A DNA stretch of 64,000 bases from Lewinellaceae bacterium (GTDB taxonomy: Bacteria > Bacteroidota > Bacteroidia > Chitinophagales > Saprospiraceae), in the NCBI GenBank assembly GCA_020636045.1, contig JACJYP010000001.1, positions 604,001 to 668,000 on the forward strand, read 5' to 3'. Below the pieces are notes generated by a model. The model searched no databases, was not told the DNA's origin, and saw only the letters and a list, made by a program, of their open reading frames with translations. The number at the start of each line of letters is the position of its first letter. The stretch's first letter is position 1. The translations under genes and the position numbers were made by a program. This document shows, piece after piece, positions 9,214 to 17,726 of the stretch.

Positions 9214-9302
9214 AGACAGACAGACCAAGAGTTTGGATGAAAACAGCGTACAATATTAGGCAGGGCGTCGTAAATCGCCCAAGTTTTTTTTGTTAAAGTC
9301 CG

Positions 9303-9310
9303 CGAAGGTA
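9303..9310 (-). promoter_or_regulatory. Probable -7 box of the porP/sprF-like gene
   Basis: Read on the minus strand this is TACCTTCG, one mismatch from the Bacteroidota -7 consensus TAnnTTTG. It is followed by the GCGGAC context often seen at such promoters. The start codon is about 90 nt downstream. No convincing -33 TTTG was found at the expected spacing. Confidence 0.45.
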
Positions 9311-9522
9311 GGTTTTTCCAAGTTCGCGGCGAAACAATCAAAATATTTTGCCGGGGAAAGCCAAATATTTAACAGGTCTTTGCCCGGAATCTTTCGAACC
9401 GGCATACTGCACGTCTTTACCGCATGCCAGTTTTCAGGTCTTACAGAGGCTTGTTTTTCAAGGGTTATTGCGTGAAAGCGCGGAATATGGCTTCCAAACG
9501 CGCGTGAAAAGCGGCATATTTT

Positions 9523-9540
9523 GGCCTTAACGTTAAGGCC
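9523..9540. repeat. 18-bp perfect palindrome in the porP/SHOCT intergenic region
   Basis: The sequence ggccttaacgttaaggcc is fully self-complementary without a loop. It lies in a 402-bp stretch (9214-9615) with no supported gene; short ORFs there show no protein-like features. It sits about 75 bp beyond the stop of the leftward SHOCT gene and upstream of the porP promoter. A dimeric regulator site or a short transcription-stop structure are both possible. Confidence 0.45.
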
Positions 9541-9615
9541 GTCGAGTTACAAGATGATTTGAACGCCCCGGTCGCTGCCTAACGGTTTGCATTTTTCATA
9601 AAATCTTTGGCAGGC

Positions 9616-10287
9616 TTACATCAACTGCTGTTTGAAATGGTTGAACTCATCCTCTGTCAAAACCCCGGAATCCATCATCTGCTTCAGCTTCAGCAGCTCG
9701 TCGGCGGCCGAAAAGTGTGCCTGTGGCGTGGGAGCATCCAGCAGTTTTTGCTCGGTTTCGGCATCCAGGATCGCCGACTTATTCGACATGCAAAAGCGCA
9801 CGAAACTTTCCTGGCTTACAATGAGCCGGACGGGGGTTGGCAAAAACTCGTACGCGGTACGAAAAGCGGAGGCCTTCCGCTCTTCCCCGACGACATTGCC
9901 GAATGTGCGGAGGTTCAACATCGGCACTACCTTTTTGGCGATGATGGTCTTGACCTCGGGGAGCATGTGCTCCAATGTTATTTTACCCATCGCCTGGTCT
10001 TTCAGGTCGCGCAGTTCTTCCCCTTTCGCTGCCAGCCCCTGGCCGGCCTTTTGTTTGGCTTCCTTGAGGCGGTCCCCTGTTTCTTCGAGTTTCTCCGTTG
10101 CCTTCGCTTTGAGGTCCTTCAGATCGGCGTTCACATCACTGATCTTTTCCGCGGCCTTTTCTTTCGCCTCTTTGAGGCCCTCGTTCATTTCGGCCAGTTT
10201 TTCATTTGCCTTCTCCTTGATGCGCTTCAGGTTGGCATTCTGTTCGTCGAGTTTCTCTTTGGCTTTGTTTACGATGTTTTTAAACAT
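9616..10287 (-). CDS. Coiled-coil protein with C-terminal SHOCT domain
   Basis: 223 residues from the ATG at 10287. The frame runs open further upstream, but that part looks non-coding. Residues 1-110 form a lysine/glutamate-rich repeat of about 11-14 residues (KEKANEKLAEMNEGLKEAKE and variants), predicted as a long amphipathic helix resembling apolipoprotein-like or LEA-type helices. A middle domain of unknown type includes PTPVRLIVSQESFVRFCM. The last 30 residues (ELLKLKQMMDSGVLTEDEFN to HFKQQLM) match the short C-terminal SHOCT motif, often involved in oligomerisation. No neighbour suggests a pathway. Confidence 0.7.
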   Translation of the reverse strand: MFKNIVNKAKEKLDEQNANLKRIKEKANEKLAEMNEGLKEAKEKAAEKISDVNADLKDLKAKATEKLEETGDRLKEAKQKAGQGLAAKGEELRDLKDQAMGKITLEHMLPEVKTIIAKKVVPMLNLRTFGNVVGEERKASAFRTAYEFLPTPVRLIVSQESFVRFCMSNKSAILDAETEQKLLDAPTPQAHFSAADELLKLKQMMDSGVLTEDEFNHFKQQLM

Positions 10288-10527
10288 TTCATTCGTTTTG
10301 GTTGGTTTATAAAAAACGATCGACAACCCTCCGGGGTGACAAGCAGGGTTGCCACTCGCATCGTTGGCGTTGTAAGATACGAGGGTGTGCCTGAAAAATA
10401 CTTTTGGATTTGAAAATAGATGACTTTGGGTTCTGATCAAGTGACTTTTTGAGTGAAATAGCAGCGCTATTGCACGAAAAAAACACCCTAACAATTCGAA
10501 AAAAGCCTTCTGGAGAAAAAGCGGGCA

Positions 10528-11658
10528 TCAAAGCCGCCGGCTGACGGCCGGCAGCATCCGGCTTTTCCATTCGGCGAAACTGCCGTCGATAATACGACGA
10601 CGCGCTTCACCGACCAGCCACAGGAAAAAACCCAGATTTTGCAGAGAAGCCAGCTGCATGCCCAGTATTTCTTCGTTGACGAACAGGTGGCGCAGGTAGG
10701 CTTTCGAATGGGTGCGGCTGGTGGGTACTGTAGCTTCTGCGTCGATGGGACTGAAGTCGCTTTTCCATTTCTGGTTGCGAATGTTGATAATGCCTTCGCC
10801 GGTGTACAGCATGCCGTGGCGGGCGTTGCGGGTGGGCAGCACGCAATCGAACATATCGATCCCGAGCGCAATGCACTCGAGGATATTTTCGGGGGTGCCG
10901 ACGCCCATGAGATAGCGGGGTTTGTCGGCGGGCAAAATGCCGGTCACCAGTTCCGTCATGGCGTACATTTCTTCGGCCGGCTCGCCGACGGAAAGGCCGC
11001 CGATGGCATTGCCCTCGCGCCCTTGCGCGGCGATCACCTCGGCCGAAATTTTGCGCAGTTCCGGAAAGGTGCTGCCCTGTACGATGGGAAAAAGGGTCTG
11101 CGCATATCCGTAGAGCGGTTCCGTTTGGTCGAAACGCCGGATACAGCGCTCCAGCCAGCGATGGGTGAGTTCCATCGACTTTTTGGCATATTCGAACTCG
11201 CATGGGAAGGGCGTGCACTCGTCGAAGGCCATGATGATGTCGGCGCCGATCGTGCGCTGAATATCCATCACGCCTTCCGGCGTAAAGGTGTGCCGGGAGC
11301 CGTCGATATGGCTTTGGAAAGTGACGCCCTCTTCCTTTATTTTTCTGCGGTGCGCCAGGGAATACACCTGAAAGCCGCCGCTGTCGGTCAGGACGGGTCC
11401 GTTCCAGCCGTTGAAGCGATGCAAACCGCCGGCCTGCTGTAACACTTCGAGCCCCGGGCGCAGGTAAAGATGATAGGTATTGCCGAGACAGATCTGTGCG
11501 TGAATGTCATTGACCAGTTCGTGCTGATGCACGGCTTTTACCGTGGCTGCCGTACCGACGGGCATGAAGATGGGCGTTTCGATGCGCCCGTGTTCCGTTT
11601 CGATCAGCCCTGCGCGGGCCCTGGAATTCGGATCGGTATGTTGGAGGGAAAACGTCAT
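10528..11658 (-). CDS. tgt: Queuine/preQ1 tRNA-guanine transglycosylase
   Basis: 376 residues, full length. The enzyme exchanges guanine 34 of GUN-anticodon tRNAs for preQ1. The substrate-binding DSGGFQVYSL (about residue 92) and the nucleophile region FDCVLPTRNARHG (about 270) are intact. The structural zinc site of the E. coli enzyme (three cysteines in DCDCYTC and a histidine in TIHNL) is replaced by DAEATVPTS and ASLQNL, so all four ligands are missing. I recall cysteine loss in other Bacteroidota enzymes, so the protein is probably active with a zinc-free C-terminal region. It lies 39 bp downstream of rodA on the same strand. Confidence 0.93.
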   Translation of the reverse strand: MTFSLQHTDPNSRARAGLIETEHGRIETPIFMPVGTAATVKAVHQHELVNDIHAQICLGNTYHLYLRPGLEVLQQAGGLHRFNGWNGPVLTDSGGFQVYSLAHRRKIKEEGVTFQSHIDGSRHTFTPEGVMDIQRTIGADIIMAFDECTPFPCEFEYAKKSMELTHRWLERCIRRFDQTEPLYGYAQTLFPIVQGSTFPELRKISAEVIAAQGREGNAIGGLSVGEPAEEMYAMTELVTGILPADKPRYLMGVGTPENILECIALGIDMFDCVLPTRNARHGMLYTGEGIINIRNQKWKSDFSPIDAEATVPTSRTHSKAYLRHLFVNEEILGMQLASLQNLGFFLWLVGEARRRIIDGSFAEWKSRMLPAVSRRL

Positions 11659-11697
11659 AGATAGGCGGATCGCTTCAGCCGGTCGCTTTTTTCCCGA

Positions 11698-13179
11698 TCA
11701 GGCCAAGCCGCGATTGCTGTCGAGTTTTAACAATACGCCGATCATGAGGGTGAACCCGATCAGCGAGGAGCCACCGTAACTGAGGAACGGCAATGGAATG
11801 CCGATAATGGGGAAAAGCCCCATGGTCATACCAATGTTCACGATGAAATGTACGAACAGGATACCGGCGACCCCGTAAGCGTATATCCGTGAAAAATTGG
11901 ATCGTTGCCGTTCGGCCAGCACCGTGATTCGGTACAGCAGCGCGGCGAACAGGCCGATCACGATCACGGCGCCCAGGAAGCCCTGTTCTTCGCCGACGGT
12001 GCAGAAAATGAAGTCGGTCGTTTGTTCCGGCACATAATTCAGGCGGGTCATATTCCCTTTCAGGGTGCCCTTGCCCCAGAATCCGCCGGAGCCGATAGCC
12101 ATTTTCGAATGCAGCAGGTTGTAAGCCGAACCGCGCGCATCGGCGGCGGCTTCCGAAGGATTGAGCCACAACTTGATCCGCTGCTGCTGATAAGGTGCGA
12201 GCAGTTTATCGTTGGCGATACTCGCTGCGAAGACAAGTCCGCCGGCCATGACCAGGAAAAACAGCCGGGTGAGCATCTGGCCCTGTATGATGGAGTTTTT
12301 CTTCAGATAATTGGGCAAAAAGGCGGCGATAAGCAACAGCGCGTGCGGCACCAATACGAACAGATCCTGATCGGGAACTTTGTCGGGCATGAATCCTGCG
12401 GATTCGATCACCCAGGTAGCCATCGACGGCCAGGCGATCGTGAATGCGACCGTCGCTGCCAATGCGATCCACCAGGGACGCGTGCGCTCGCGAAAACGGG
12501 AGATCAGGTAGAAATTCAGGATCATAAAAAAGATCGCCACCACATAGGGCGGATTGGCGGCCAGACCGAGTATGACGCAAGCCGCCGATCCGAAACCGAT
12601 CGTGTACCAGATCGGTGGCAGGCCTTCGCGGTACATTACGAGGGCGAACGAAAAGAAAATGAGCGCCGAGCCGGTATCTTTTTGTGCCAGGATGATGCCC
12701 GCCGGAAGCAAAAAAATGCCGAACGCGATCAGGCGGCTCCTCCATTCGCTGAGGTTGACTCCCGTCGAACTCAAATAACCCGCCATAGCCAGACAGGTGC
12801 CGAATTTCGCCAGCTCCGACGGCTGAAAGGAAAAGCCGCCGAACTGGTACCAGGCATAAGCGCCGTTCACCTCCCTGCCGAAGATCAGCGTGCCCGGCAG
12901 GAGCAGCAGCGATATGATATATATGATAAGGGCGTAGGTGCGCCAGAAGGCCCAATCCGTCATGATGATCACGAACAACAGGGCCAGGCAAACGACGATG
13001 AAGAACATTTGCTTGCCAGCATTATTGTTCAGGTCGAGAAAACTGAAAGCCGCCGTATTCGGTTCGTAGTTGACGGAATAGATCATGCCCCAGCCCGTCA
13101 CCACCAGCGCGATATAGAGCCAGATGGTCACTTTGTCGAGCTCGCCGATCTGAAAAGCAGTTTGTCTGGAAGTAGCCAT
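11698..13179 (-). CDS. rodA: Rod shape-determining protein RodA (SEDS glycosyltransferase)
   Basis: 493 residues with about ten membrane helices. SEDS motifs include GAYAWYQFGGFSFQPSELAKFG (lipid II binding and catalytic region), LILAQKDTGSALIFF-like AQKDTGSALI, and the C-terminal GIPLPFLSYGGSS. RodA polymerises lipid II into peptidoglycan with PBP2 during elongation. The large extracellular loop around residues 250-370 carries the conserved QQQRIKLWLNPS. The order SPOR protein, rodA, tgt on one strand suggests one transcript. The PBP2 gene mrdA is not in the window. Confidence 0.95.
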   Translation of the reverse strand: MATSRQTAFQIGELDKVTIWLYIALVVTGWGMIYSVNYEPNTAAFSFLDLNNNAGKQMFFIVVCLALLFVIIMTDWAFWRTYALIIYIISLLLLPGTLIFGREVNGAYAWYQFGGFSFQPSELAKFGTCLAMAGYLSSTGVNLSEWRSRLIAFGIFLLPAGIILAQKDTGSALIFFSFALVMYREGLPPIWYTIGFGSAACVILGLAANPPYVVAIFFMILNFYLISRFRERTRPWWIALAATVAFTIAWPSMATWVIESAGFMPDKVPDQDLFVLVPHALLLIAAFLPNYLKKNSIIQGQMLTRLFFLVMAGGLVFAASIANDKLLAPYQQQRIKLWLNPSEAAADARGSAYNLLHSKMAIGSGGFWGKGTLKGNMTRLNYVPEQTTDFIFCTVGEEQGFLGAVIVIGLFAALLYRITVLAERQRSNFSRIYAYGVAGILFVHFIVNIGMTMGLFPIIGIPLPFLSYGGSSLIGFTLMIGVLLKLDSNRGLA

Positions 13180-13262
13180 TATATTGTCGCCTTGCGGCGC
13201 CGGTATTCAAAAAACGGTTTGGGTCGATAGGTGCGGTTTTCGGCTCAAATGGCCTCTACAGG

Positions 13263-13685
13263 TTATTGCAAAAAATCGCGCGGGTGGATGTTGGCATCCT
13301 TGGCCGGATAGGCACCCGGATAATTTTCCAGCGTGGTTATAAACGCCATGGCGTCAAGTTTATTCCTGAAGGCGCCGACCCGCAGTTTGTAATAGGGTTT
13401 TTCCTGCGTCCATTCTGCGGGTACTTCCGGATGCGCGATACGGAAGCGGTTGCGCGCATCTTCCACTTGCTGCCGGTCGGTGGTGGCCATGATCTGTACC
13501 CGCCAGCCTTCTATATGCGGGTTGCTGCGCATATCGTTCGTCCATGCCCTGAACATCTGGCTGACGCGCGGGTCTTCGTTGAGCTGCACTTCTTGCGCGC
13601 GCGCGCCGGCAGCGTAGCATCCGAACAGCAACAACAGCATATATTTATACGCGGAAGGGTGAATGTTTCCAAATATTGCGTTCAT
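13263..13685 (-). CDS. Secreted SPOR-domain protein
   Basis: 140 residues from the ATG at 13685; an in-frame TTG at 13706 is less likely. A signal peptide ends at AAGARAQ. The C-terminal SPOR-like fold (about residues 55-130) contains GWRVQIMATTDRQQVEDARN and KPYYKLRVGAFRNKLDAMAF, the two strand-helix units that bind denuded septal glycan strands. The position between deoC (10 bp gap) and rodA (83 bp gap) supports a role in cell-wall growth or division. No catalytic domain is attached. Confidence 0.8.
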   Translation of the reverse strand: MNAIFGNIHPSAYKYMLLLLFGCYAAGARAQEVQLNEDPRVSQMFRAWTNDMRSNPHIEGWRVQIMATTDRQQVEDARNRFRIAHPEVPAEWTQEKPYYKLRVGAFRNKLDAMAFITTLENYPGAYPAKDANIHPRDFLQ

Positions 13686-13695
13686 AATCAGTCTC

Positions 13696-14364
13696 TTATT
13701 GCGCAACCATTTTTACTCCGATAATGCCGAGCGATGCGGAGCTGCCGATGCGGTCGGCGCCTGCGGCCAGCAGTTTTTCTGCTCCTTCCGTATCGCGGAT
13801 GCCGCCGGCGGCCTTTATTTTTATTCCATCCGGCGCAAGCGCCCGCAGCAGCCGGACCATTTCGGCAGTGGCCGGATGACCGTGAAAGCCGGTGCCTGTT
13901 TTCAGCCATTCTGCCTTGACGCTGTCGGCGATCCGGCAGAGCCTGGCGATCTCAGCCTCATTCAGCAGGCCGCACTCCAGGATGAGTTTCAGTTCGCGCC
14001 CCCGCATGTGCGTGGCCCTTGCCACGGCTTCGATATCGCGTTCTACATGGCTCCAGTTGTCGCTTTTGACGGCGGCGATGTTGATCACGGCATCGATATC
14101 GTCGGCGCCTTCGTCGATGGCGCGTTTGATCTCTTCGCTTTTGGCAGGTATGGCGGAATAACCCATCGGAAAACCGACCACCGTCACGACGCGGACGGGG
14201 CTGTCGTCGCCCAGCGCCCTGCGTGCTTCACGCACGAATAGCGGAGGTATGCATACGCCTGCAAAGCCGTATTGTCGCGCCTCTTCGCAAAGGCGTCGGA
14301 CATCAGCAGACGTTGTGTCGGGTTTCAGGGTCGTGTGTTCGATCAATTTAGCTAGTTCGGCCAT
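13696..14364 (-). CDS. deoC: Deoxyribose-phosphate aldolase
   Basis: About 222 residues from the ATG at 14364 (MAELAKLIEHTTLKPD); an ATG 24 bp upstream is in frame. TIM-barrel class I aldolase that cleaves 2-deoxyribose 5-phosphate to acetaldehyde and glyceraldehyde 3-phosphate. The Schiff-base lysine is in EWLKTGTGF and the second active-site lysine in GIKIKAAGGIR; the aspartate of DIDAVIN is also present. It heads the leftward run deoC, SPOR gene, rodA, tgt. A terminator preceded by its own promoter lies upstream, see the finding on the leader. Confidence 0.93.
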   Translation of the reverse strand: MAELAKLIEHTTLKPDTTSADVRRLCEEARQYGFAGVCIPPLFVREARRALGDDSPVRVVTVVGFPMGYSAIPAKSEEIKRAIDEGADDIDAVINIAAVKSDNWSHVERDIEAVARATHMRGRELKLILECGLLNEAEIARLCRIADSVKAEWLKTGTGFHGHPATAEMVRLLRALAPDGIKIKAAGGIRDTEGAEKLLAAGADRIGSSASLGIIGVKMVAQ

Positions 14365-14446
14365 CAATGAAGCTCCGGTTTTTCGCATTGGCACTCGCCG
14401 AGGCAGGCTCGGATTAAAAAAGCGCAGTGAAGTTAAGGCAAATTTG

Positions 14447-14487
14447 AAAAAAGAAGCCTTCCCGTATATTTCCGGACGGGAAGGCTT
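14447..14487 (-). terminator. Intrinsic terminator in front of deoC (leftward)
   Basis: A perfect 12-bp stem, aagccttcccgt (14454-14465) with acgggaaggctt (14476-14487), closes a 10-nt loop. On the minus strand it is followed by CTTTTTTC. It therefore stops leftward transcripts, yet the next leftward gene (deoC) starts only 83 bp further on and no leftward gene lies upstream. It either ends a small RNA or attenuates deoC. Confidence 0.7.
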
Positions 14488-14513
14488 GATGCGCTTTCAT
14501 GTGGTTCTTCCCG

Positions 14514-14521
14514 CAAATGTA
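14514..14521 (-). promoter_or_regulatory. -7 box TACATTTG upstream of the deoC leader
   Basis: The minus strand reads TACATTTG, a perfect match to TAnnTTTG. Initiation would fall near 14508 and the terminator about 55 nt downstream. A weak -33 (GTTTA) lies at roughly the right distance. Confidence 0.55.
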
Positions 14522-14658
14522 ATGTGGAATGCCGGGTTTCATAAACAGAGATTCTTTTTTTCGGGCCGTTTGCCGTGAAAAAATGCGGGATGTCATAATT
14601 GTGACGTTCGCCAAAAAACTAATTGTTTTAAAATGGCGGCGCTCCTCCCGATTATGCT

Positions 14659-14666
14659 TATTTTTG
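14659..14666 (+). promoter_or_regulatory. uvrA: -7 box of uvrA
   Basis: TATTTTTG fits the TAnnTTTG consensus exactly. The expected start of transcription near 14672 lies downstream of the in-frame ATG at 14633. This argues that translation begins at the ATG at 14711, leaving about 40 nt of leader. Confidence 0.6.
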
Positions 14667-14710
14667 CCGCTCCGGCGAACCCTCTCCAACACCGCATTGT
14701 TTTCCGCAGA

Positions 14711-17692
14711 ATGGCAAAATCAAAAACACCGGCAGCCGCCTCGAATGGCGAACCAGCCGCCGCGCATAAAATCCCGGCGCTTCTGCCGGCATCCGAGTAT
14801 ATCGAGGTCACGGGCGCCCGCGCGCACAACCTGAAAAACGTGGACGTTCGTATCCCGCGCAACCGCCTGGTGGTTGTGACCGGCGTGAGCGGGTCGGGCA
14901 AGAGTTCGCTGGCATTCGATACGATCTACGCGGAAGGGCAGCGCCGGTTCATGGAAACGCTGAGCAGCTACGCGCGCCAGTTCATCGGCGAAATGGAACG
15001 CCCCGACGTGGAGCAGATCACCGGCCTGAGCCCGGTCATCAGCATCGAACAAAAGACGACGGGGCGCAACCCGCGTTCCACCGTCGGTACGGTCACGGAG
15101 GTGTATGATTTTTTGCGCCTGCTGTTTGCCCGCGCCGGCGAGGCCTATTCATGGGTGACGGGCAAAAAAATGGTGAAATACACCGAAGAGCAGATCATCC
15201 AGAATATTCTGGAGCGCTTCGGCGGAAAAAAGATCGCCGTGCTGGCGCCGGTGGTGCGCTCCAGGAAAGGGCATTACCGCGAACTTTTCGAGCAGATCAG
15301 GAAACAGGGCTACACCAAGGTTCGGATCGACGGCCAGATCGTCGACGTGAGCCCGGGCATGCAGGTGGATCGTTACAAGATACACGATATCGAGATCGTG
15401 GTGGACCGGCTCAAGATCGGCGACGACCGCGGCGAACGGCTGGCAGAGAGCGTGCGCGTGGCCATGCGCCTCGGCGACGGCATGTTGCAGGTGCTGGACC
15501 TCGAGTCTGCGCCTCCTCCCACGAAAGAGGAAAGCTCGACGCTGCGCGCTGCGGAAGGTGACGACGCGGATATTTCGGGTGTGACAAGCGGCTTCGAGGG
15601 CGCTATTTTTTCACGCAGCCTGATGTGCCCCGAATCGGGCATATCGTACGAAGAACCTTCTCCCAATACCTTTTCTTTCAATTCCCCTTACGGCATGTGT
15701 CCGCATTGCAAGGGCCTCGGCGAGGTGCATGAAGTGGATATGGCGCGCGTGATCCCGGACGACAGCAAAAGCATCAATGAAACGGGTATTGTGCCGCTGG
15801 GTGATGTGCGGGAGAATATGATGTTCAAACAACTCCGCGAACTGGCGAAAAAATACAAGTTCACGTTCAGCACGCCCGTAAAGGACATCCCCGAAGAAGC
15901 CCTCAATACCTTGCTGTACGGCGGCGACGAAGACCTTAAGGTCGACCTCAACTGGGGCGGGGAAGAATGGAGTTACAACATCGCTTACGACGGCCTGGTC
16001 AATATGCTCAAGCGCTGGTACAGCGACACCACCAGCGAAAAGATCCGGCAATGGGCGGAAGATTTTATGACAGTCGCCCCTTGCCCCGAGTGCGGGGGCA
16101 CGCGCCTGAAAAAAGAAAGCCGCTGGTTCCGGATCGGCAAGTACGATATCGCCGAACTGGCGAATATGGACCTCACGGAACTGTACGCCGCACTCGAAAA
16201 CGTGGATGACGACATGAGCGAGCGCCAGCGCACCATCGCCAGGGATGTGCTGAAGGAAATTCGCTTCCGTCTCAAGTTTTTGCTGAAAGTCGGCCTTGAT
16301 TACCTCGCGCTCAACCGCCCCGCCCGCACGCTCTCCGGCGGCGAAAGCCAGCGCATCCGCCTTGCGACCCAGATCGGTTCGCAACTCACCGGCATCACCT
16401 ACATCCTCGACGAGCCCAGCATCGGCCTGCATCAGCGCGACAACCACCGGCTCATCGAAGCCCTCAAGAGCCTGCGCGATATCGGCAATACCGTGCTCGT
16501 AGTGGAGCACGACCGCGATATCATGCTCGAATCGGACTACCTCATCGATCTGGGGCCCGGCGCCGGCAAACACGGCGGCGAGATCGTGGACATCGGCACG
16601 CCCGATGATTTTTTGAAAAACCCGACCACCACCAGCGACTACCTGGCCGGCCGCGCTAAACTGGAAGTGCCCAAAGTGCGCCGGAAAGGCAACGGCAAAA
16701 GCCTTGAACTGAAAGGCTGCAGCGGCCACAACCTCAAGGATGTGGATCTGCAACTGCCGCTCGGTACTTTTATCTGCGTGACCGGCGTGAGCGGCTCCGG
16801 CAAGAGTTCACTGATCAACGAAACGCTCTACCCCATTCTGCAAAGCCATTTTTACAACAGCCTGAAACGGCCGCTGTCCTACAAGGAAGTCAAGGGCCTG
16901 GAGCACCTCGACAAGGTGATCGAGATCGACCAAAGCCCGATCGGCCGCACGCCGCGCAGCAACCCCGCTACCTACACCAATGTATTCGGCGACATCCGAA
17001 AACTATTCGCCGACACTCCCGAGGCAAAGATCCGCGGATACAACTCGGGGCGCTTTTCTTTCAACGTGAAAGGCGGCCGCTGCGACGTGTGCGAAGGGGC
17101 TGGCCTGCGCACGATCGAGATGAATTTCCTGCCCGACGTGCAGGTGCATTGCGAGCGCTGCCAGGGTCGCCGCTACAACCGCGAGACCCTCGAGATCCTG
17201 TACAAAGGCAAAAGCATCAGCGATGTGCTGGACATGACCATCAGCGAAGCGGCAGCGTTTTTTCAGCCCATACCATCCATTTACCGCAAGATCAAGACTT
17301 TGCAGGACGTCGGCCTCGGCTATATCACCCTCGGACAGCAAGCCACCACCCTCTCCGGCGGCGAAGCCCAGCGTGTGAAACTCTCCGAAGAGCTGGCAAA
17401 AAAAGACACCGGCCGCACCATTTATATCCTCGACGAGCCCACCACGGGCCTGCATTTCGAGGACATCCGACAATTGCTGGCCGTGCTCAACCGGCTTGTG
17501 GAAAAAGGCAATACCGTGGTGGTGATCGAGCACAACCTCGACGTCATCAAAATGGCGGACCACATCGTGGACATCGGCCCGGAAGGCGGCGCCCGGGGCG
17601 GCGCCATCGTATGCACGGGCACGCCGGAAGCAGTGAGCAAAGTGAAGGACAGCTGGACAGGGCAGTTTTTGAAGGGGGAGTTGGGCGATTGA
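14711..17692 (+). CDS. uvrA: Excinuclease ABC subunit A
   Basis: 993 residues counted from the ATG at 14711. The DNA-damage sensor of nucleotide excision repair is built from two ABC ATPase halves. It shows Walker A motifs GVSGSGKSS (near residues 58 and 690), signatures LSGGESQRI and LSGGEAQRV, and Walker B TYILDEPSIGLH and IYILDEPTTGLH. The C-terminal zinc finger (CDVC...CERC) is intact. The first finger reads CPES...CPHC, so one of its four cysteines is serine. An upstream in-frame ATG (14633) would add 26 unrelated residues and precede the likely promoter. It appears monocistronic; the toxin-antitoxin pair behind it has its own promoter. Confidence 0.96.
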   Translation: MAKSKTPAAASNGEPAAAHKIPALLPASEYIEVTGARAHNLKNVDVRIPRNRLVVVTGVSGSGKSSLAFDTIYAEGQRRFMETLSSYARQFIGEMERPDVEQITGLSPVISIEQKTTGRNPRSTVGTVTEVYDFLRLLFARAGEAYSWVTGKKMVKYTEEQIIQNILERFGGKKIAVLAPVVRSRKGHYRELFEQIRKQGYTKVRIDGQIVDVSPGMQVDRYKIHDIEIVVDRLKIGDDRGERLAESVRVAMRLGDGMLQVLDLESAPPPTKEESSTLRAAEGDDADISGVTSGFEGAIFSRSLMCPESGISYEEPSPNTFSFNSPYGMCPHCKGLGEVHEVDMARVIPDDSKSINETGIVPLGDVRENMMFKQLRELAKKYKFTFSTPVKDIPEEALNTLLYGGDEDLKVDLNWGGEEWSYNIAYDGLVNMLKRWYSDTTSEKIRQWAEDFMTVAPCPECGGTRLKKESRWFRIGKYDIAELANMDLTELYAALENVDDDMSERQRTIARDVLKEIRFRLKFLLKVGLDYLALNRPARTLSGGESQRIRLATQIGSQLTGITYILDEPSIGLHQRDNHRLIEALKSLRDIGNTVLVVEHDRDIMLESDYLIDLGPGAGKHGGEIVDIGTPDDFLKNPTTTSDYLAGRAKLEVPKVRRKGNGKSLELKGCSGHNLKDVDLQLPLGTFICVTGVSGSGKSSLINETLYPILQSHFYNSLKRPLSYKEVKGLEHLDKVIEIDQSPIGRTPRSNPATYTNVFGDIRKLFADTPEAKIRGYNSGRFSFNVKGGRCDVCEGAGLRTIEMNFLPDVQVHCERCQGRRYNRETLEILYKGKSISDVLDMTISEAAAFFQPIPSIYRKIKTLQDVGLGYITLGQQATTLSGGEAQRVKLSEELAKKDTGRTIYILDEPTTGLHFEDIRQLLAVLNRLVEKGNTVVVIEHNLDVIKMADHIVDIGPEGGARGGAIVCTGTPEAVSKVKDSWTGQFLKGELGD

Positions 17693-17711
17693 CCCGCTTA
17701 TGTTATTTTTG
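17681..17711 (+). promoter_or_regulatory. Promoter of the DUF433/DUF5615 pair
   Basis: A TTG (17681-17683) followed after 20 bp by TATTTTTG (17704-17711) matches the Bacteroidota -33/-7 layout. The -33 element lies inside the last codons of uvrA. The antitoxin ATG follows 15 bp after the box, giving a very short leader. Confidence 0.65.
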
Positions 17712-17726
17712 TAGAAAAAAACAGGT

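Noticed and set aside
9290..9530. Two overlapping 60-codon ORFs upstream of the PorP-like gene
   Set aside because: They sit in the promoter region, are shifted frames of each other and have no family resemblance.
10307..10494. N-terminal extension of the SHOCT protein up to 10494
   Set aside because: The added 69 residues are irregular and AT-rich; the heptad-rich protein starts naturally at the ATG at 10287.
14633..14710. Upstream in-frame start of uvrA (MAALLPIML...)
   Set aside because: The best -7 box (14659-14666) lies inside this extension and the 26 residues are not UvrA-like.
15611..16753. 380-codon antisense ORF inside uvrA
   Set aside because: Shadow ORF; uvrA motifs are read on the plus strand.
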